A program made the position numbers and the translations under genes. From the NCBI RefSeq assembly GCF_001941625.1, contig NZ_CP016076.1, positions 2,728,001 to 2,792,000 on the forward strand: a stretch of 64,000 nt of DNA. The letters run 5' to 3'. This DNA is from Actinoalloteichus fjordicus (lineage in GTDB: Bacteria > Actinomycetota > Actinomycetes > Mycobacteriales > Pseudonocardiaceae). Below are positions 12,391 to 22,459 of the stretch, one piece after another; the first letter of the stretch is position 1, and every line of letters starts with the position of its first letter. The notes beneath the pieces are model-generated. The model saw only the letters and a list, made by a program, of their open reading frames with translations. It did not search any database and had not been told where the DNA came from.

Positions 12391-12954
12391 GTGGCGACCA
12401 CCAACGACCTCAAGAACGGACTGGTTCTCAACCTCGACGGCCAGCTCTGGACCGTCGTGTCGTTCCAGCACGTCAAGCCAGGCAAGGGCGGCGCCTTCGT
12501 GCGCACCACACTGAAGAACGTGCTCTCCGGCAAGGTCGTGGACAAGACCTTCAACGCGGGCGTGAAGGTCGAGACGGCCAACGTCGACAAGCGCGAGATG
12601 ACCTATCTCTACGCCGACGGCAGCGATTACGTGTTCATGGACAGCGAGACCTTCGAGCAGCTTCCGGTGCCGGACGCCACCGTCGGGGACGCGGCCAAGT
12701 TCATGCTCGAGAATCAGACCGCCGTCGTGGCGGTGCACGAGGGCATCGCGCTCTACGTCGAACTGCCCGCCTCGGTGGAGCTCGTCGTGAAGCACACCGA
12801 TCCCGGCCTGCAGGGTGACCGCTCCACCGGCGGCACCAAGCCAGCCGAGCTGGAGACCGGCGCCGAGATCAGCGTTCCCCTGTTCCTCAACAGCGGCGAC
12901 AAGGTCAAGGTCGACACCCGCGACGGGCGCTACCTGGGCCGCGTGAACTCGTAA
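12391..12954 (+). CDS. efp: Translation elongation factor P
   Basis: EF-P binds between the P and E sites of the ribosome and rescues stalling at polyproline stretches. The 187-residue, three-domain (KOW/OB/OB) length is standard. The tip loop reads [10 protein letters not shown], with the lysine at the position modified in other groups; the [17 protein letters not shown] region near residue 145 is the canonical domain III signature. The start is GTG 12391, preceded by AGGAGAG. It overlaps nusB by one base (TAATG). Confidence 0.97.
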   Translation: MATTNDLKNGLVLNLDGQLWTVVSFQHVKPGKGGAFVRTTLKNVLSGKVVDKTFNAGVKVETANVDKREMTYLYADGSDYVFMDSETFEQLPVPDATVGDAAKFMLENQTAVVAVHEGIALYVELPASVELVVKHTDPGLQGDRSTGGTKPAELETGAEISVPLFLNSGDKVKVDTRDGRYLGRVNS

Positions 12955-13373
12955 TGGGCTCGCGCAGCAAAGCCCGCAAACGCGCCGTCGACCTGCTCTA
13001 TGAGGCCGACGTCCGTTCTGTGGACCCGATCACCCTGCTCGCGGATCGCGTGGGCGTGCCGGACCTGGCTCCGGTCAACGACTACACGGTGACCCTCGTC
13101 GAGGGCGTCACCGAGCACCGACGGCGGATCGACGAGTTGATCTCGGAGTACGCCGAGGGCTGGACCCTGGCCAGGATGCCCCCGGTGGACCGGGCCGTCC
13201 TGCGGCTGGGCCTCTTCGAGCTGCTGTGGTCGGACGAGGTGGACGACAAGGTCGCCATCGACGAGGCCGTGGAACTGGCGAAGACGTTGTCCACGGACAA
13301 CTCGCCGAGATTCGTCAACGGCATCCTCGACCGGCTGGCCAAGATCGCCGACCGGCTGCGCGCGGCGAGCTGA
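12954..13373 (+). CDS. nusB: Transcription antitermination factor NusB
   Basis: NusB is an all-helical RNA-binding protein that with NusE/S10 binds boxA in rRNA leaders. The 139 residues are the expected size. The N-terminal GSRSKARKRAVDLLYEAD and the C-terminal ELAKTLSTDNSPRFVNGILDR regions are typical of actinobacterial NusB. Translation is coupled to efp through TAATG. A strong hairpin follows. Confidence 0.96.
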   Translation: MGSRSKARKRAVDLLYEADVRSVDPITLLADRVGVPDLAPVNDYTVTLVEGVTEHRRRIDELISEYAEGWTLARMPPVDRAVLRLGLFELLWSDEVDDKVAIDEAVELAKTLSTDNSPRFVNGILDRLAKIADRLRAAS

Positions 13374-13376
13374 CGC

Positions 13377-13416
13377 CTCGGGGGCGCCGTCATGTCGCAC
13401 ATGACGGCGCCCCGAG
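13377..13416. terminator. Bidirectional terminator between nusB and bldD
   Basis: An 18-bp inverted repeat with a single bulged G (CTCGGGG(G)CGCCGTCATGT .. ACATGACGGCGCCCCGAG) around a three-base loop lies between the convergent nusB and bldD stops. Confidence 0.85.
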
Positions 13417-13438
13417 ACGCTTTCAGCAGACGCGCAGC

Positions 13439-13927
13439 TCACTCCTCCTTGGCGGGTCGCGCCTCAGGAGGAAGGACCCCCCAGTCGATGAGCTGCTCGG
13501 TGAGTTCCCCCGGCGACATGTCATAGATGATCGCCAGCGACCGAAGGTCTTCGGTCCTGATCGAGAGCACCTTGCCGTTGTAGTCGCCCCGTTGGCTCTG
13601 GATGGTGGCCGCATAGCGAGCCAGCGGACCGACCTTCTCCGCAGGCAGCTGTTGCAGACGTTCCAGATTTATCACGATCTTCGTGGCGGGCTCCGCCCCG
13701 GACGGCACCCTGCCCTCCGGAAGCAGTTCCGCCACGGGCACGCCGTAGAAGTCGGCCAGTTCAGCGAGCTTCTGGACGGTGACCGCCCGGTCGCCGCGTT
13801 CGTACGAACCGACGACGACGGCCTTCCACCGGCCGCCTGACTTCTGCTCGACCCCATGCAGCGACAGCCCTTGTTGCTGGCGGATCGCGCGGAGCTTGGC
13901 GCCCAGCGCCTTGGCGTAGTCGCCCAT
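13439..13927 (-). CDS. bldD: Developmental master regulator BldD
   Basis: BldD is the cyclic-di-GMP-responsive repressor of sporulation genes in actinomycetes. The 162-residue protein has an N-terminal helix-turn-helix (MGDYAKALGAKLRAIRQQQG then a VGSYERGDRAVTV recognition region, residues 1 to about 75) and a C-terminal effector domain. The bipartite c-di-GMP motif RxD-X8-RxxD is intact (RGD, eight residues, RTED, about residues 118-132). The start ATG 13927 is preceded by GGAGAA on the minus strand; an in-frame extension upstream has no BldD similarity. It is monocistronic and convergent with nusB, its usual location. An intact signature means the organism very likely uses c-di-GMP to time development. 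Confidence 0.97.
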   Translation of the reverse strand: MGDYAKALGAKLRAIRQQQGLSLHGVEQKSGGRWKAVVVGSYERGDRAVTVQKLAELADFYGVPVAELLPEGRVPSGAEPATKIVINLERLQQLPAEKVGPLARYAATIQSQRGDYNGKVLSIRTEDLRSLAIIYDMSPGELTEQLIDWGVLPPEARPAKEE

Positions 13928-14138
13928 GTGGCGGTTCTCCGTTTCGTTCGCCCCGTCAGCCTCTAGACAGGTCTGCGGGAATGCCCAGATCAATACGCAG
14001 AGTAATGTTCGCTTGCCGTCGTCACCAGGTCAAGCCGGTGAGACTGCTACAGCCGGGCGAGTTTCTGACACCACCCGGAAGATTGACAATCGCACACTGC
14101 TACCGTCCGAGCCGTCCGAGACCCTCGGACCCCGACGT

Positions 14139-14182
14139 CCTTTAACGACCCGTCCAGCGAGGCGGGGAAGGAGGTCCAGACC
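14139..14182 (+). promoter_or_regulatory. PyrR-binding RNA leader upstream of pyrR
   Basis: The 5' leader has a small hairpin CCCG(TCCAGCGAGG)CGGG at 14149-14166 whose loop resembles the PyrR recognition sequence UCCAGnGAGG. It abuts the pyrR ribosome site AAGGAGG (14168-14174). In mycobacteria PyrR binding at such a site represses translation. No attenuator-type terminator is seen here, so translational control is inferred. Confidence 0.6.
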
Positions 14183-14833
14183 GTGGCGCCACGCTCAGCA
14201 CGAGCGGGTGCGGCGGGCTCCGGCGAGCGTGAGCTGCTCGTCGAGGCCGACGTCGCACGGACCATTGCCCGGATGGCCCATCAGATCATCGAGAAGACCG
14301 CGCTGGACGCGCCCGACGCGCCGCACGTCGTCCTGCTGGGCATCCCGACCAGAGGCGCCCCGCTGGCCAGGCGGCTCTCCGCCAAGATCGCCGAATTCAC
14401 CGGTGTGACGATTCCCACGGGAACGCTGGACGTCACGCTCTATCGTGACGATCTGCGCCGCCGACCGGCCCGCCCGCTGGAGCCGACGAGCCTGCCCGAC
14501 GGCGGTCTCGACGACGCGCTGGTGGTGCTCGTCGACGACGTCCTGTTCTCCGGGCGGACCGTGCGAGCCGCGCTCGACGCCCTCCGCGACCACGGCAGAC
14601 CCGCCGCCGTCCAGCTCGCCGTCCTCATCGACCGAGGCCACCGCGAGCTGCCGATCCGCGCCGACTACGTGGGCAAGAACGTGCCGACCGCCCGTCGCGA
14701 GGAGGTCTGGGTCCGGTTGACCGAACTCGACGGCGCGGACGCGGTGCTGCTGCGCCGCTCTGAGCCCGATGCCGCAGGCGCCGTCCCCTCGGCGGACTCG
14801 CCTGGTGACGGGCCTGCCGGAGACGCTCGATGA
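14183..14833 (+). CDS. pyrR: Bifunctional pyr operon regulator / uracil phosphoribosyltransferase
   Basis: PyrR binds UMP and the pyr leader RNA and also has weak uracil phosphoribosyltransferase activity. The 216-residue protein contains the PRPP-binding motif [13 protein letters not shown] (about residues 113-125), an N-terminal [11 protein letters not shown] segment and LYRDDL. It is about 25 residues longer than typical at the C-terminus, with a Pro/Gly/Asp-rich tail. The GTG at 14183 follows AAGGAGG with ideal spacing. The stop overlaps pyrB (ATGA). A TTGACA at 14083-14088 could belong to the operon promoter, but I do not see a convincing -10. Confidence 0.95.
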   Translation: MAPRSARAGAAGSGERELLVEADVARTIARMAHQIIEKTALDAPDAPHVVLLGIPTRGAPLARRLSAKIAEFTGVTIPTGTLDVTLYRDDLRRRPARPLEPTSLPDGGLDDALVVLVDDVLFSGRTVRAALDALRDHGRPAAVQLAVLIDRGHRELPIRADYVGKNVPTARREEVWVRLTELDGADAVLLRRSEPDAAGAVPSADSPGDGPAGDAR

Positions 14834-15759
14834 GGCATCTGCTGTCCATCGCCGACCTCGACGCGCAGGCGGCGAGCACCCTGCTCGACACCGCGGACCG
14901 GCTGGAGCAGACGCTGCTCGGTCGGCAGGTGCGCAAACTGCCGACCCTGCGGGGTCGCACCGTCGTCACGGTGTTCTACGAGAACTCCACTCGCACGCGG
15001 GTCTCCTTCGAGATCGCGGGAAAGTGGATGAGCGCCGATGTGATCAATGTCTCCATCGGTGGTTCCTCGGTGGGCAAGGGCGAGTCGCTGCGCGACACCG
15101 CGCTCACCCTGGCCGCGGCGGGCGCGGACTGCGTGGTCGTCCGACACCCCGCCTCCGGTGCGGCCCACCGGCTGGCCCAGTGGCTGGCGCACACCGGGGT
15201 GGCGGTGGTCAACGCGGGCGACGGCACCCACGAGCACCCCACCCAGGCCCTGCTGGACGCGCAGACCCTGCGGCAGCGACTCGGCGACATCGCCGGGCGA
15301 CGGATCGCGGTGGTGGGCGACGTCCTGCACAGCCGCGTCGCACGGTCGAACGTGCTGCTCCTCACTCTGCTGGGCGCCCAGGTCGTCCTCGTCGCCCCGC
15401 CGACCCTGCTGCCGAGCGGTGTCGGCTCGTGGCCGGTGGAGGTGAGTCACGACCTCGACGCCGTGCTCGGCGGCGTCGACGCGGTGATGATGCTGCGGGT
15501 GCAGGCCGAGCGGATGCACGGCGGCTTCTTCCCCTCCGCCCGTGAGTACGCCGTGGACTACGGCTTGAACCGGCGACGCCTCGACCTGCTCCCGGAACAC
15601 GCGCCCGTGCTGCATCCGGGGCCGATGCTGCGTGGCATGGAGATCAGCTCCGCCGTCGCGGACTCCGGACGTGCCCTGGTCACCGAGCAGGTGCGCAACG
15701 GGGTTCACCTGCGGATGGCCGTGCTCTATCACCTGCTGGCCGGAGAGGAGGTCGAGTGA
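14830..15759 (+). CDS. pyrB: Aspartate carbamoyltransferase catalytic subunit
   Basis: ATCase condenses carbamoyl phosphate with aspartate, the committed pyrimidine step. The 309 residues carry the carbamoyl-phosphate site FYENSTRTR (about residues 48-57), [26 protein letters not shown] and [12 protein letters not shown] (the usual N is L here). There is no pyrI regulatory gene; this fits the class in which DHOase is encoded next to ATCase. It overlaps pyrR and pyrC by a few bases each, indicating coupled translation. Confidence 0.96.
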   Translation: MRHLLSIADLDAQAASTLLDTADRLEQTLLGRQVRKLPTLRGRTVVTVFYENSTRTRVSFEIAGKWMSADVINVSIGGSSVGKGESLRDTALTLAAAGADCVVVRHPASGAAHRLAQWLAHTGVAVVNAGDGTHEHPTQALLDAQTLRQRLGDIAGRRIAVVGDVLHSRVARSNVLLLTLLGAQVVLVAPPTLLPSGVGSWPVEVSHDLDAVLGGVDAVMMLRVQAERMHGGFFPSAREYAVDYGLNRRRLDLLPEHAPVLHPGPMLRGMEISSAVADSGRALVTEQVRNGVHLRMAVLYHLLAGEEVE

Positions 15760-17129
15760 TGACCTCGACCGAGATCGACTCGTCGCCCGTGCTGCTCCGA
15801 GGCGTGCGGCCCTACGGTGAGGGCGAGCCCGTCGACCTGCTCGTGGCGGACGGTCGAATCGTTGCGATCGACGCGGCAGGCTCCGTCGACGCGGGTCAGG
15901 CCGAGGTGGTGGACGCGGCAGGTCTCGTCGCGCTGCCCGGCTTCGTCGACCTGCACACCCACCTGCGAGAGCCGGGACGCGAGGACGCGGAGACCATCGA
16001 CACCGGGTCGGCCTCCGCCACACTCGGCGGCTACACCGCCGTGTTCGCCATGGCCAACACCGATCCGGTGGCCGACAACGCGGTGCTCGTCGAGCACGTC
16101 TGGCGGCGCGGTCGCGAGGTCGGCCTCGTCGACGTGCACCCGGTCGGCGCCGTCACGGTGGGGCTGGGGGGCGAGCGGCTCGCCGAACTGGGCGGCATGG
16201 CCCGCTCGGCCGCGCAGGTCCGGATGTTCTCGGACGACGGAGTGTGCGTCGCCGATCCGCTGCTGATGCGCAGGGCGCTGGAGTACTCCTCCGTGCTGGG
16301 CGCGACGATCGCCCAGCACGCCGAGGAGCCCAGGCTGACCGTCGGCGCCCAGGCACACGAGGGCGAGCGGGCGGCACTGCTGGGGCTGGCGGGCTGGCCT
16401 GCGGCGGCGGAGGAGTCGATCGTGGCCCGCGACTGCCTGCTGGCCCATCGCACCGGGGGCAGGCTGCACGTCTGTCACGTCTCCACGGCAGGCACCGTCG
16501 AGGTGCTGCGCTGGGCGGCCGGACCGTTGGCGGCGCTGCCCACCCTCGCCGCTGGCGGGCGGCCAGGTCGAGTGTCCGCCGAGGTGACCCCGCATCACCT
16601 GCTGCTCACCGACGAACGGCTCGCCACCTACGATCCGGTGAACAAGGTCAACCCGCCACTGCGCACCGAGGCCGACACGCTCGCACTGCGCGCCGCGCTC
16701 GCCGAGGGCGTCATCGACTGTGTCGCCACAGACCACGCCCCGCACGCCCCGCAGGACAAGGACTGCGAGTGGTCTGCAGCCCGACCGGGCATGCTGGGTC
16801 TGGAGACCGCGCTGTCCGTCGTGGTCGAGACCATGGTGACCACCGGACTGCTGGACTGGCGCGGCGTCGCCAGGGTGATGAGCGAGCGCCCGGCCGAGCT
16901 GGTCGGCCTCGCGGACCAGGGCAGGCCGATCGCCGTCGGCGAGCCTGCCTCACTGGTCCTGATCGACCCGACTGCGCACTGGACGGTGCGAGGCTCGGAG
17001 TCGGCCAGTCTGGCCGACAACACCCCCTTCGAGGGGATGCGACTGCCCGCTCGGGTGGTGGCGACGATGTTGCGCGGGCGTTTCACCGCGCGAGACGGGA
17101 AGGTGCTCCGGTGGATCGACTCCTGCTGA
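15759..17129 (+). CDS. pyrC: Dihydroorotase (class I)
   Basis: This zinc amidohydrolase cyclises carbamoyl aspartate to dihydroorotate. It has 456 residues, longer than the usual ~430 because of an insertion in the segment around residues 255-270 ([18 protein letters not shown]). Visible motifs are [10 protein letters not shown] with the metal histidines (about residues 68-77), ATDHAPHA with the catalytic Asp (about 326), and the expected [10 protein letters not shown]. The start is either ATG 15759 (TGATG junction with pyrB) or GTG 15756; I chose ATG. The 3' end overlaps the next gene by 19 bases. Confidence 0.95.
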   Translation: MTSTEIDSSPVLLRGVRPYGEGEPVDLLVADGRIVAIDAAGSVDAGQAEVVDAAGLVALPGFVDLHTHLREPGREDAETIDTGSASATLGGYTAVFAMANTDPVADNAVLVEHVWRRGREVGLVDVHPVGAVTVGLGGERLAELGGMARSAAQVRMFSDDGVCVADPLLMRRALEYSSVLGATIAQHAEEPRLTVGAQAHEGERAALLGLAGWPAAAEESIVARDCLLAHRTGGRLHVCHVSTAGTVEVLRWAAGPLAALPTLAAGGRPGRVSAEVTPHHLLLTDERLATYDPVNKVNPPLRTEADTLALRAALAEGVIDCVATDHAPHAPQDKDCEWSAARPGMLGLETALSVVVETMVTTGLLDWRGVARVMSERPAELVGLADQGRPIAVGEPASLVLIDPTAHWTVRGSESASLADNTPFEGMRLPARVVATMLRGRFTARDGKVLRWIDSC

Positions 17130-17728
17130 CGCTGGCCTTTGCGGCGTTCTTCGCACTGTGCGCATACGGGATGTGGCGTGGCTGGCACCGTCGGGCCGCA
17201 GACCAGGCGGGCGTGCTGCCTCCGCTGCCGGAGCCTGCGGCGGCGCTGCTCGACTCGCCCGACGTCCTTCCTGCGCTCACGGGTGTCTACATCGGCACCA
17301 CCTCGGCGGAGAACTGGCAGGCACGGGTCCTCGCGGGTGACTTCGGTCACCGCTCGGCGGGCGCGCTGCGGCTCATCGACGACGGCGTGCTGATCGAGCG
17401 GGACGGCGCCGGCACGCTGTGGCTGCCCGCGCACGCCCTGCGCGACGCCAGGATCGACAGCAAGTCCGCGGGCAAGGTCGTTCCCGGCGGCGGTCTGCTG
17501 GTCCTGACCTGGCAGCACGGCGACTTCGATCTGGACACCGCGTTCCGCGCGGACGACAAGAGCGACTACGAACGATGGGTCGACCGCCTGCGCGAGAAGG
17601 CGGCACCCGAAGCGAGTGCGGAGCCGGCCGGCGAGCCGGGGGCCGATGGCGCGTCGGGCACCGACGACGCCTCGGACCCCGACGGGTCGGCACCGCAGGC
17701 CCCGGACATGAAGGAGGCGGGCAGGTGA
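17111..17728 (+). CDS. Membrane-anchored PH-like domain protein of the pyr-car operon
   Basis: This protein of unknown biochemical role is conserved between pyrC and carA in actinobacteria (the position of Rv1382 in Mycobacterium tuberculosis). It has 205 residues: one N-terminal membrane helix ([19 protein letters not shown], residues 4-22), a soluble PH-like domain of about 120 residues ([16 protein letters not shown] to [10 protein letters not shown]), and an acidic Ala/Gly/Asp tail. I chose GTG 17111, preceded by GGGAAGG; it starts inside pyrC. The stop overlaps carA. Its fixed place in the pyrimidine operon suggests a membrane-linked role in that pathway, but nothing in the sequence shows what it binds. 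Confidence 0.85.
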   Translation: MDRLLLTLAFAAFFALCAYGMWRGWHRRAADQAGVLPPLPEPAAALLDSPDVLPALTGVYIGTTSAENWQARVLAGDFGHRSAGALRLIDDGVLIERDGAGTLWLPAHALRDARIDSKSAGKVVPGGGLLVLTWQHGDFDLDTAFRADDKSDYERWVDRLREKAAPEASAEPAGEPGADGASGTDDASDPDGSAPQAPDMKEAGR

Positions 17729-18864
17729 GCGGACGGTCCCCGGCCAGGCTGGTGTTGGAGGACGGGCGCGTCTTCGTCGGCAGCGCCTACGGCGGCCGGG
17801 GCGAGAGCCTGGGCGAGGTGGTCTTCTCGACGGGGATGACCGGCTATCAGGAGACGCTCACCGATCCCTCGTACCACCGGCAGATCGTGGTGCAGACCGC
17901 GCCGCAGATCGGCAACACCGGCTGGAACGACGAGGACGACGAGTCCGCGCGGATCTGGGTCGCGGGCTACGTCGTGCGTGACCCGAGCCGGACTCCGTCC
18001 AACTGGCGATCTCGCCGGACGCTGGCGGCGGAGCTGGAGGCACAGGGGATCGTCGGGATCGCCGACGTCGACACCCGCACTCTCACCCGGCACATCCGGG
18101 AGCGCGGTGCCATGCGGGCAGGCGTGTTCTCCGGTGCGGCGCTGGCTCCCGACGAGGAGCTGTTGGCCAGGGTCCGCTCGGCGCCGTCGATGACGGGTGC
18201 CGATCTGGCGGGCGACGTCAGCACCGCCCAGCCGTACGTGGTGCCCGCGGTGGGGGAACGACGGTTCACCGTGGCCGCCCTCGACCTGGGCATCAAGTCC
18301 AACACCCCCAGGATGCTGGCCCGGCTCGGCGTCGAGGTCCACGTCCTGCCGGTGAACTCCTCGTTCGAGGACGTCCTCGCGGTCCAGCCCGACGGGATGT
18401 TCCTCTCCAACGGGCCGGGCGACCCGGCCACCGCGGATCACCCCGTGGCGCTGACCAGGGCGGCGTTGGAGCGCGAGCTGCCCCTGTTCGGCATCTGTTT
18501 CGGCAACCAGATTCTCGGCCGAGCGCTGGGACTGGGGACCTACAAGCTCCCGTACGGGCATCGGGGCATCAACATCCCGGTCGTCGACGTCGCCACCGGT
18601 CGGGTGGCCATCACCTCGCAGAACCACGGCTTCGCGGTCGCGGGGGAACCCGGCGGCAGGTTCGACACCGATTTCGGCGCGGCACTGGTGAGTCACCACT
18701 GCCCCAACGACGGGTCGGTGGAGGGCCTCCGCTGTGTGGACGCCCCCGCCTTCAGCGTGCAGTTCCACCCCGAGGCCGCAGCGGGCCCGCACGACGCCGC
18801 AGGCCTGTTCGACGACTTCGTCGACCTGATGTCCACCCGCTCCACACTCGTGTCGAGACGATGA
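17725..18864 (+). CDS. carA: Carbamoyl-phosphate synthase small (glutaminase) subunit
   Basis: CarA hydrolyses glutamine and channels ammonia to CarB. The 379-residue protein has an N-terminal CPSase small domain (LVLEDGRVFVGSAYG..TGMTGYQETLTDPSY) and a C-terminal class I glutamine amidotransferase domain. The nucleophile Cys is in FGICFGNQILG (about residue 259; most homologues read GICLGHQ, so the neighbouring Leu and His differ), and the catalytic His/Glu lie in SVQFHPEA. The GTG at 17725 has AAGGAGG eight bases upstream. It is followed by an unusually long 289-base gap before carB. Confidence 0.95.
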   Translation: MSGRSPARLVLEDGRVFVGSAYGGRGESLGEVVFSTGMTGYQETLTDPSYHRQIVVQTAPQIGNTGWNDEDDESARIWVAGYVVRDPSRTPSNWRSRRTLAAELEAQGIVGIADVDTRTLTRHIRERGAMRAGVFSGAALAPDEELLARVRSAPSMTGADLAGDVSTAQPYVVPAVGERRFTVAALDLGIKSNTPRMLARLGVEVHVLPVNSSFEDVLAVQPDGMFLSNGPGDPATADHPVALTRAALERELPLFGICFGNQILGRALGLGTYKLPYGHRGINIPVVDVATGRVAITSQNHGFAVAGEPGGRFDTDFGAALVSHHCPNDGSVEGLRCVDAPAFSVQFHPEAAAGPHDAAGLFDDFVDLMSTRSTLVSRR

Positions 18865-19153
18865 CCGTCGGCACCCGGCCGCCGTCCCGCACTCGGGACG
18901 TGCCGGGGCCTTCCTCTCCGCGTCGCGGAGTCTCCCGGCGCAGCAGGCGTCGACGCCCTCTGCGCCGTCCGGGTGCCGAGGATGCGGTCGTGACGTCGAT
19001 CGCCCCGCTGTTTCGGTGCGGGGCGACCTCTCGAAGATCGCCCGAGTCGTCCGCGCGGCGGTGGGCGCCGCGCGGACCGTCGGCGCGCACAGTGTCCAAG
19101 AGCGTTCCAAGTCTTTCGCGACGGGTTCCGTCGCCTGGTGAGTGAGGGAATTC
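18865..19153. other. Unusual gap between carA and carB
   Basis: The 289 bases between carA and carB contain no recognisable gene. A frame starting in an ATGA overlap with carA (18861-19145) would encode 94 residues, but its composition (over a quarter Arg, rich in Ser and Pro) is what random GC-rich DNA gives. The carB ribosome site GAGGGA is at the right edge. In most relatives carA and carB are adjacent or overlap. Confidence 0.5.
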
Positions 19154-22100
19154 ATGCCGAAACGGACTGACATCAAGCATGTGATGGTGATCGGTTCTGG
19201 GCCGATCGTCATCGGTCAGGCCTGTGAGTTCGACTATTCCGGTACTCAGGCGTGTCGGGTGCTGCGGGAGGAGGGCCTGCGGGTCAGCCTGGTGAACTCG
19301 AATCCGGCGACGATCATGACTGATCCGGAGTTCGCGGATGCGACGTATATCGAGCCGATCACGCCGGAGTTCGTGGAGAAGGTGATCGCTGCGGAGCGGC
19401 CGGATGCGATCCTGGCCACGCTGGGCGGGCAGACCGCGTTGAACACCGCCGTCGCGCTGCACGAACGCGGGGTGCTGGAGCGATACGGCGTCGAGCTGAT
19501 CGGGGCCGACATCGACGCGATCCAGCGTGGTGAGGACCGCCAGCTCTTCAAGGACATCGTGCGCTCGGTGGGCGGCGAGGTGCCCGGCAGCAGGGTGTGC
19601 CGGTCGATGGAGGAGGTCCGCGAGGCGGTCGGCGAACTGGGCCTGCCGGTGGTGATCCGGCCCAGCTTCACCATGGGCGGCCTCGGTTCCGGCATGGCCC
19701 ACACCGCCGACGAACTCGAACGGCTCGCCTCCACCGGCCTCGCCGAGAGCCCGGTCACCGAGGTGCTGATCGAGGAGAGCGTGCTCGGCTGGAAGGAGTA
19801 CGAGCTGGAGCTGATGCGCGATCACCGCGACAACGTGGTGGTCGTGTGCTCCATCGAGAACATCGACCCGATGGGCGTGCACACCGGCGACTCGGTGACC
19901 GTCGCGCCCGCGATGACCCTGACGGACCGGGAGTACCAGGATCTGCGTGACCTGGGCATTGCGGTGCTGCGCGCCGTCGGCGTGGAGACCGGCGGCTGCA
20001 ACATCCAGTTCGCCGTGAACCCGCGCACCGGCAGGCTCGTCGTCATCGAGATGAACCCGAGGGTCTCGCGGTCCTCCGCGCTGGCGTCGAAGGCGACCGG
20101 CTTCCCCATCGCCAAGATCGCCGCCAAGCTCGCCGTCGGATACACCCTGGATGAGATCCGCAACGACATCACCGGCGAGACGCCCGCCAGCTTCGAGCCG
20201 ACCCTGGACTACGTCGTGGTGAAGGTGCCGCGCTTCGCCTTCGAGAAGTTCCCCGGCGCCGATCCCACGCTCACCACGACGATGAAGAGCGTCGGCGAGG
20301 GCATGTCGATGGGCCGCAGCTTCCCCGAGGCCCTCGGCAAGGCGTTGCGCTCCATGGAGACGAAGTCGCTGAGCTTCTGGACCCGGCCCGACGCGGCGGA
20401 GGCCACCCTGGAGTCGACGCTCGCCGACCTGCGCGTCCCGCATGACGGCGGTCTGTACACGGTCGAGCGTGCGCTGCGGCTGGGCGCGACGGTCGAGCAG
20501 GTGCACGAGGCGTCGGGCGTAGACCCGTGGTTCATCGACCAGATCCTGTCGCTGGTGGAGCTGCGACAGGAGGTGCTCGACGCCCCGGTTCTCGACGAGG
20601 GCCTGCTGCGCACCGCGAAGCGGTCCGGATTCTCCGATCGTCAGCTCGCCGCGCTGCGCCCCGAGCTGGCGGGGGAGGACGGCGTCCGAGCACTGCGCCA
20701 CCGCCTCGGCGTCCGGCCGGTCTACAAGACCGTCGACACCTGTGCCGCCGAGTTCGCCGCGAGCACCCCGTATCACTACTCGGCCTACGAGGTCGACACC
20801 GCCGCCGAGTCCGAGGTCACCGAGCAGCGCGACCGGCCCAAGGTCATCATCCTGGGCTCCGGGCCGAACCGGATCGGGCAGGGGATCGAGTTCGACTACT
20901 CGTGCGTGCACGCGGCGATGGCGCTCCGCGAGGCGGGTATGGAGACCGTGATGGTCAACTGCAACCCGGAGACGGTCTCCACCGACTACGACACCTCCGA
21001 CCGGCTCTACTTCGAGCCGCTCACCTTCGAGGACGTCCTCGAGGTGGTGCACGCGGAGCAGGCCTCCGGCACCGTCGTGGGCGTCGTGGTCCAACTCGGC
21101 GGTCAGACGCCGCTAGGGCTGGCGCGCAGACTGGCCGAGGCGGGCGTGCCGGTGGTCGGCACCGCCCCGGAGGCCATCGACCTCGCCGAGGACCGGGGCG
21201 CCTTCGGTGAGCTGCTGGATGCGGCAGGCCTGCCCGCCCCGCGTTACGGCACCGCCACCTCCTTCGAGGCGGCCCGGCGCGTGGCCGACGAGATCGGCTA
21301 CCCGGTCCTGGTCCGGCCGTCCTTCGTGCTGGGCGGTCGCGGCATGGAGATCGTGTACGACGAGGCCACCCTGGCCGACTACATCGCCAGGGCCACCGAG
21401 GTGACCCCGGAGCACCCGGTGCTGGTCGACCGTTTCCTGGACGACGCGATCGAGATCGACGTCGACGCCCTGTGCGACGGGCAGGAGGTCTACCTCGGCG
21501 GTGTCATGGAGCACATCGAGGAGGCGGGCATCCATTCGGGCGACTCCTCCTGCACGCTGCCGCCGATCACCCTGGGCCGCACCGACCTGGAACAGGTCCG
21601 CAGGCACACCGAGGCCATCGCCAAGGGCATCGGGGTACGTGGGCTGCTCAACGTGCAGTACGCGCTCAAGGACGACGTGCTCTACGTGCTGGAGGCCAAT
21701 CCGAGGGCCTCGCGGACGGTGCCCTTCGTGTCCAAGGCGACCGGTGTCCCGCTGGCCAAGGCCGCCGCCAGGATCATGCTCGGCGCCACCGTCGCGGAGC
21801 TGCGTGCGGAGGGAATGCTGCCGCGCGAGGGCGATGGCGGCGAGCTGCCCGCCGACGCGCCGGTCGCGGTGAAGGAGGCCGTGCTGCCCTTCCACCGCTT
21901 CCGCACGCCCGAGGGGCAGGGCGTCGACTCGCTGCTCGGCCCGGAGATGAAGTCCACGGGCGAGGTGATGGGCATCGACGTGGCCTTCGGCCCGGCGTTC
22001 GCCAAGTCCCAGGCGGCGTCCTACGGTTCGCTGCCGACCTCGGGTCGGGTCTTCGTCTCGGTCGCCAATCGGGACAAGCGTTCGATGGTGTTCCCGGTGA

Positions 22101-22459
22101 AACGACTCGCGGACCTCGGCTTCGAGGTGCTGGCGACGGCGGGGACGGCGGAGATGCTGCGCCGTAACGGCATCCGCTGCACGGTGGCCCGCAAGCACTT
22201 CGAGGGGCCGGGCAACATCGTCGACGAGATCAGGGCGGGCACCGTCCATCTGGTGATCAACACTCCCTACGGCAATCCCGGTCCCCGGGTCGACGGCTAC
22301 GAGATCCGGACGGCCGCCGTCGCCAGGGACATCCCGTGTGTGACCACCGTGCAGGGCGCGGCGGCGGCCGTGCAGGGCATCGAGGCCTCGATCCGTGACG
22401 ACATCGGCGTGCGCAGCCTCCAGGACCTCCAGGCGGCGCTGCGGAAGGGACGCGAATGA
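19154..22459 (+). CDS. carB: Carbamoyl-phosphate synthase large subunit
   Basis: CarB makes carbamoyl phosphate from bicarbonate, ammonia and two ATP for the pyrimidine and arginine pathways. The 1101 residues show the internal duplication of two ATP-grasp halves: [19 protein letters not shown] at the N-terminus is repeated as [18 protein letters not shown] near residue 565. The ATP-grasp motifs [18 protein letters not shown] and [18 protein letters not shown] mark the two active sites, and the C-terminal MGS-like allosteric domain (about residues 950-1080) is present. I chose ATG 19154 with GAGGGA upstream rather than GTG 19142. The stop overlaps pyrF by four bases. Confidence 0.98.
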   Translation: MPKRTDIKHVMVIGSGPIVIGQACEFDYSGTQACRVLREEGLRVSLVNSNPATIMTDPEFADATYIEPITPEFVEKVIAAERPDAILATLGGQTALNTAVALHERGVLERYGVELIGADIDAIQRGEDRQLFKDIVRSVGGEVPGSRVCRSMEEVREAVGELGLPVVIRPSFTMGGLGSGMAHTADELERLASTGLAESPVTEVLIEESVLGWKEYELELMRDHRDNVVVVCSIENIDPMGVHTGDSVTVAPAMTLTDREYQDLRDLGIAVLRAVGVETGGCNIQFAVNPRTGRLVVIEMNPRVSRSSALASKATGFPIAKIAAKLAVGYTLDEIRNDITGETPASFEPTLDYVVVKVPRFAFEKFPGADPTLTTTMKSVGEGMSMGRSFPEALGKALRSMETKSLSFWTRPDAAEATLESTLADLRVPHDGGLYTVERALRLGATVEQVHEASGVDPWFIDQILSLVELRQEVLDAPVLDEGLLRTAKRSGFSDRQLAALRPELAGEDGVRALRHRLGVRPVYKTVDTCAAEFAASTPYHYSAYEVDTAAESEVTEQRDRPKVIILGSGPNRIGQGIEFDYSCVHAAMALREAGMETVMVNCNPETVSTDYDTSDRLYFEPLTFEDVLEVVHAEQASGTVVGVVVQLGGQTPLGLARRLAEAGVPVVGTAPEAIDLAEDRGAFGELLDAAGLPAPRYGTATSFEAARRVADEIGYPVLVRPSFVLGGRGMEIVYDEATLADYIARATEVTPEHPVLVDRFLDDAIEIDVDALCDGQEVYLGGVMEHIEEAGIHSGDSSCTLPPITLGRTDLEQVRRHTEAIAKGIGVRGLLNVQYALKDDVLYVLEANPRASRTVPFVSKATGVPLAKAAARIMLGATVAELRAEGMLPREGDGGELPADAPVAVKEAVLPFHRFRTPEGQGVDSLLGPEMKSTGEVMGIDVAFGPAFAKSQAASYGSLPTSGRVFVSVANRDKRSMVFPVKRLADLGFEVLATAGTAEMLRRNGIRCTVARKHFEGPGNIVDEIRAGTVHLVINTPYGNPGPRVDGYEIRTAAVARDIPCVTTVQGAAAAVQGIEASIRDDIGVRSLQDLQAALRKGRE

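Noticed and set aside
18861-19145. 94-codon frame overlapping the carA stop
   Set aside because: It is dominated by Arg, Ser and Pro with no motif and has no ribosome site. The ATGA overlap alone is not enough.
17566-19212. 548-codon minus-strand frame opposite carA
   Set aside because: It is a shadow of carA with no recognisable domain.
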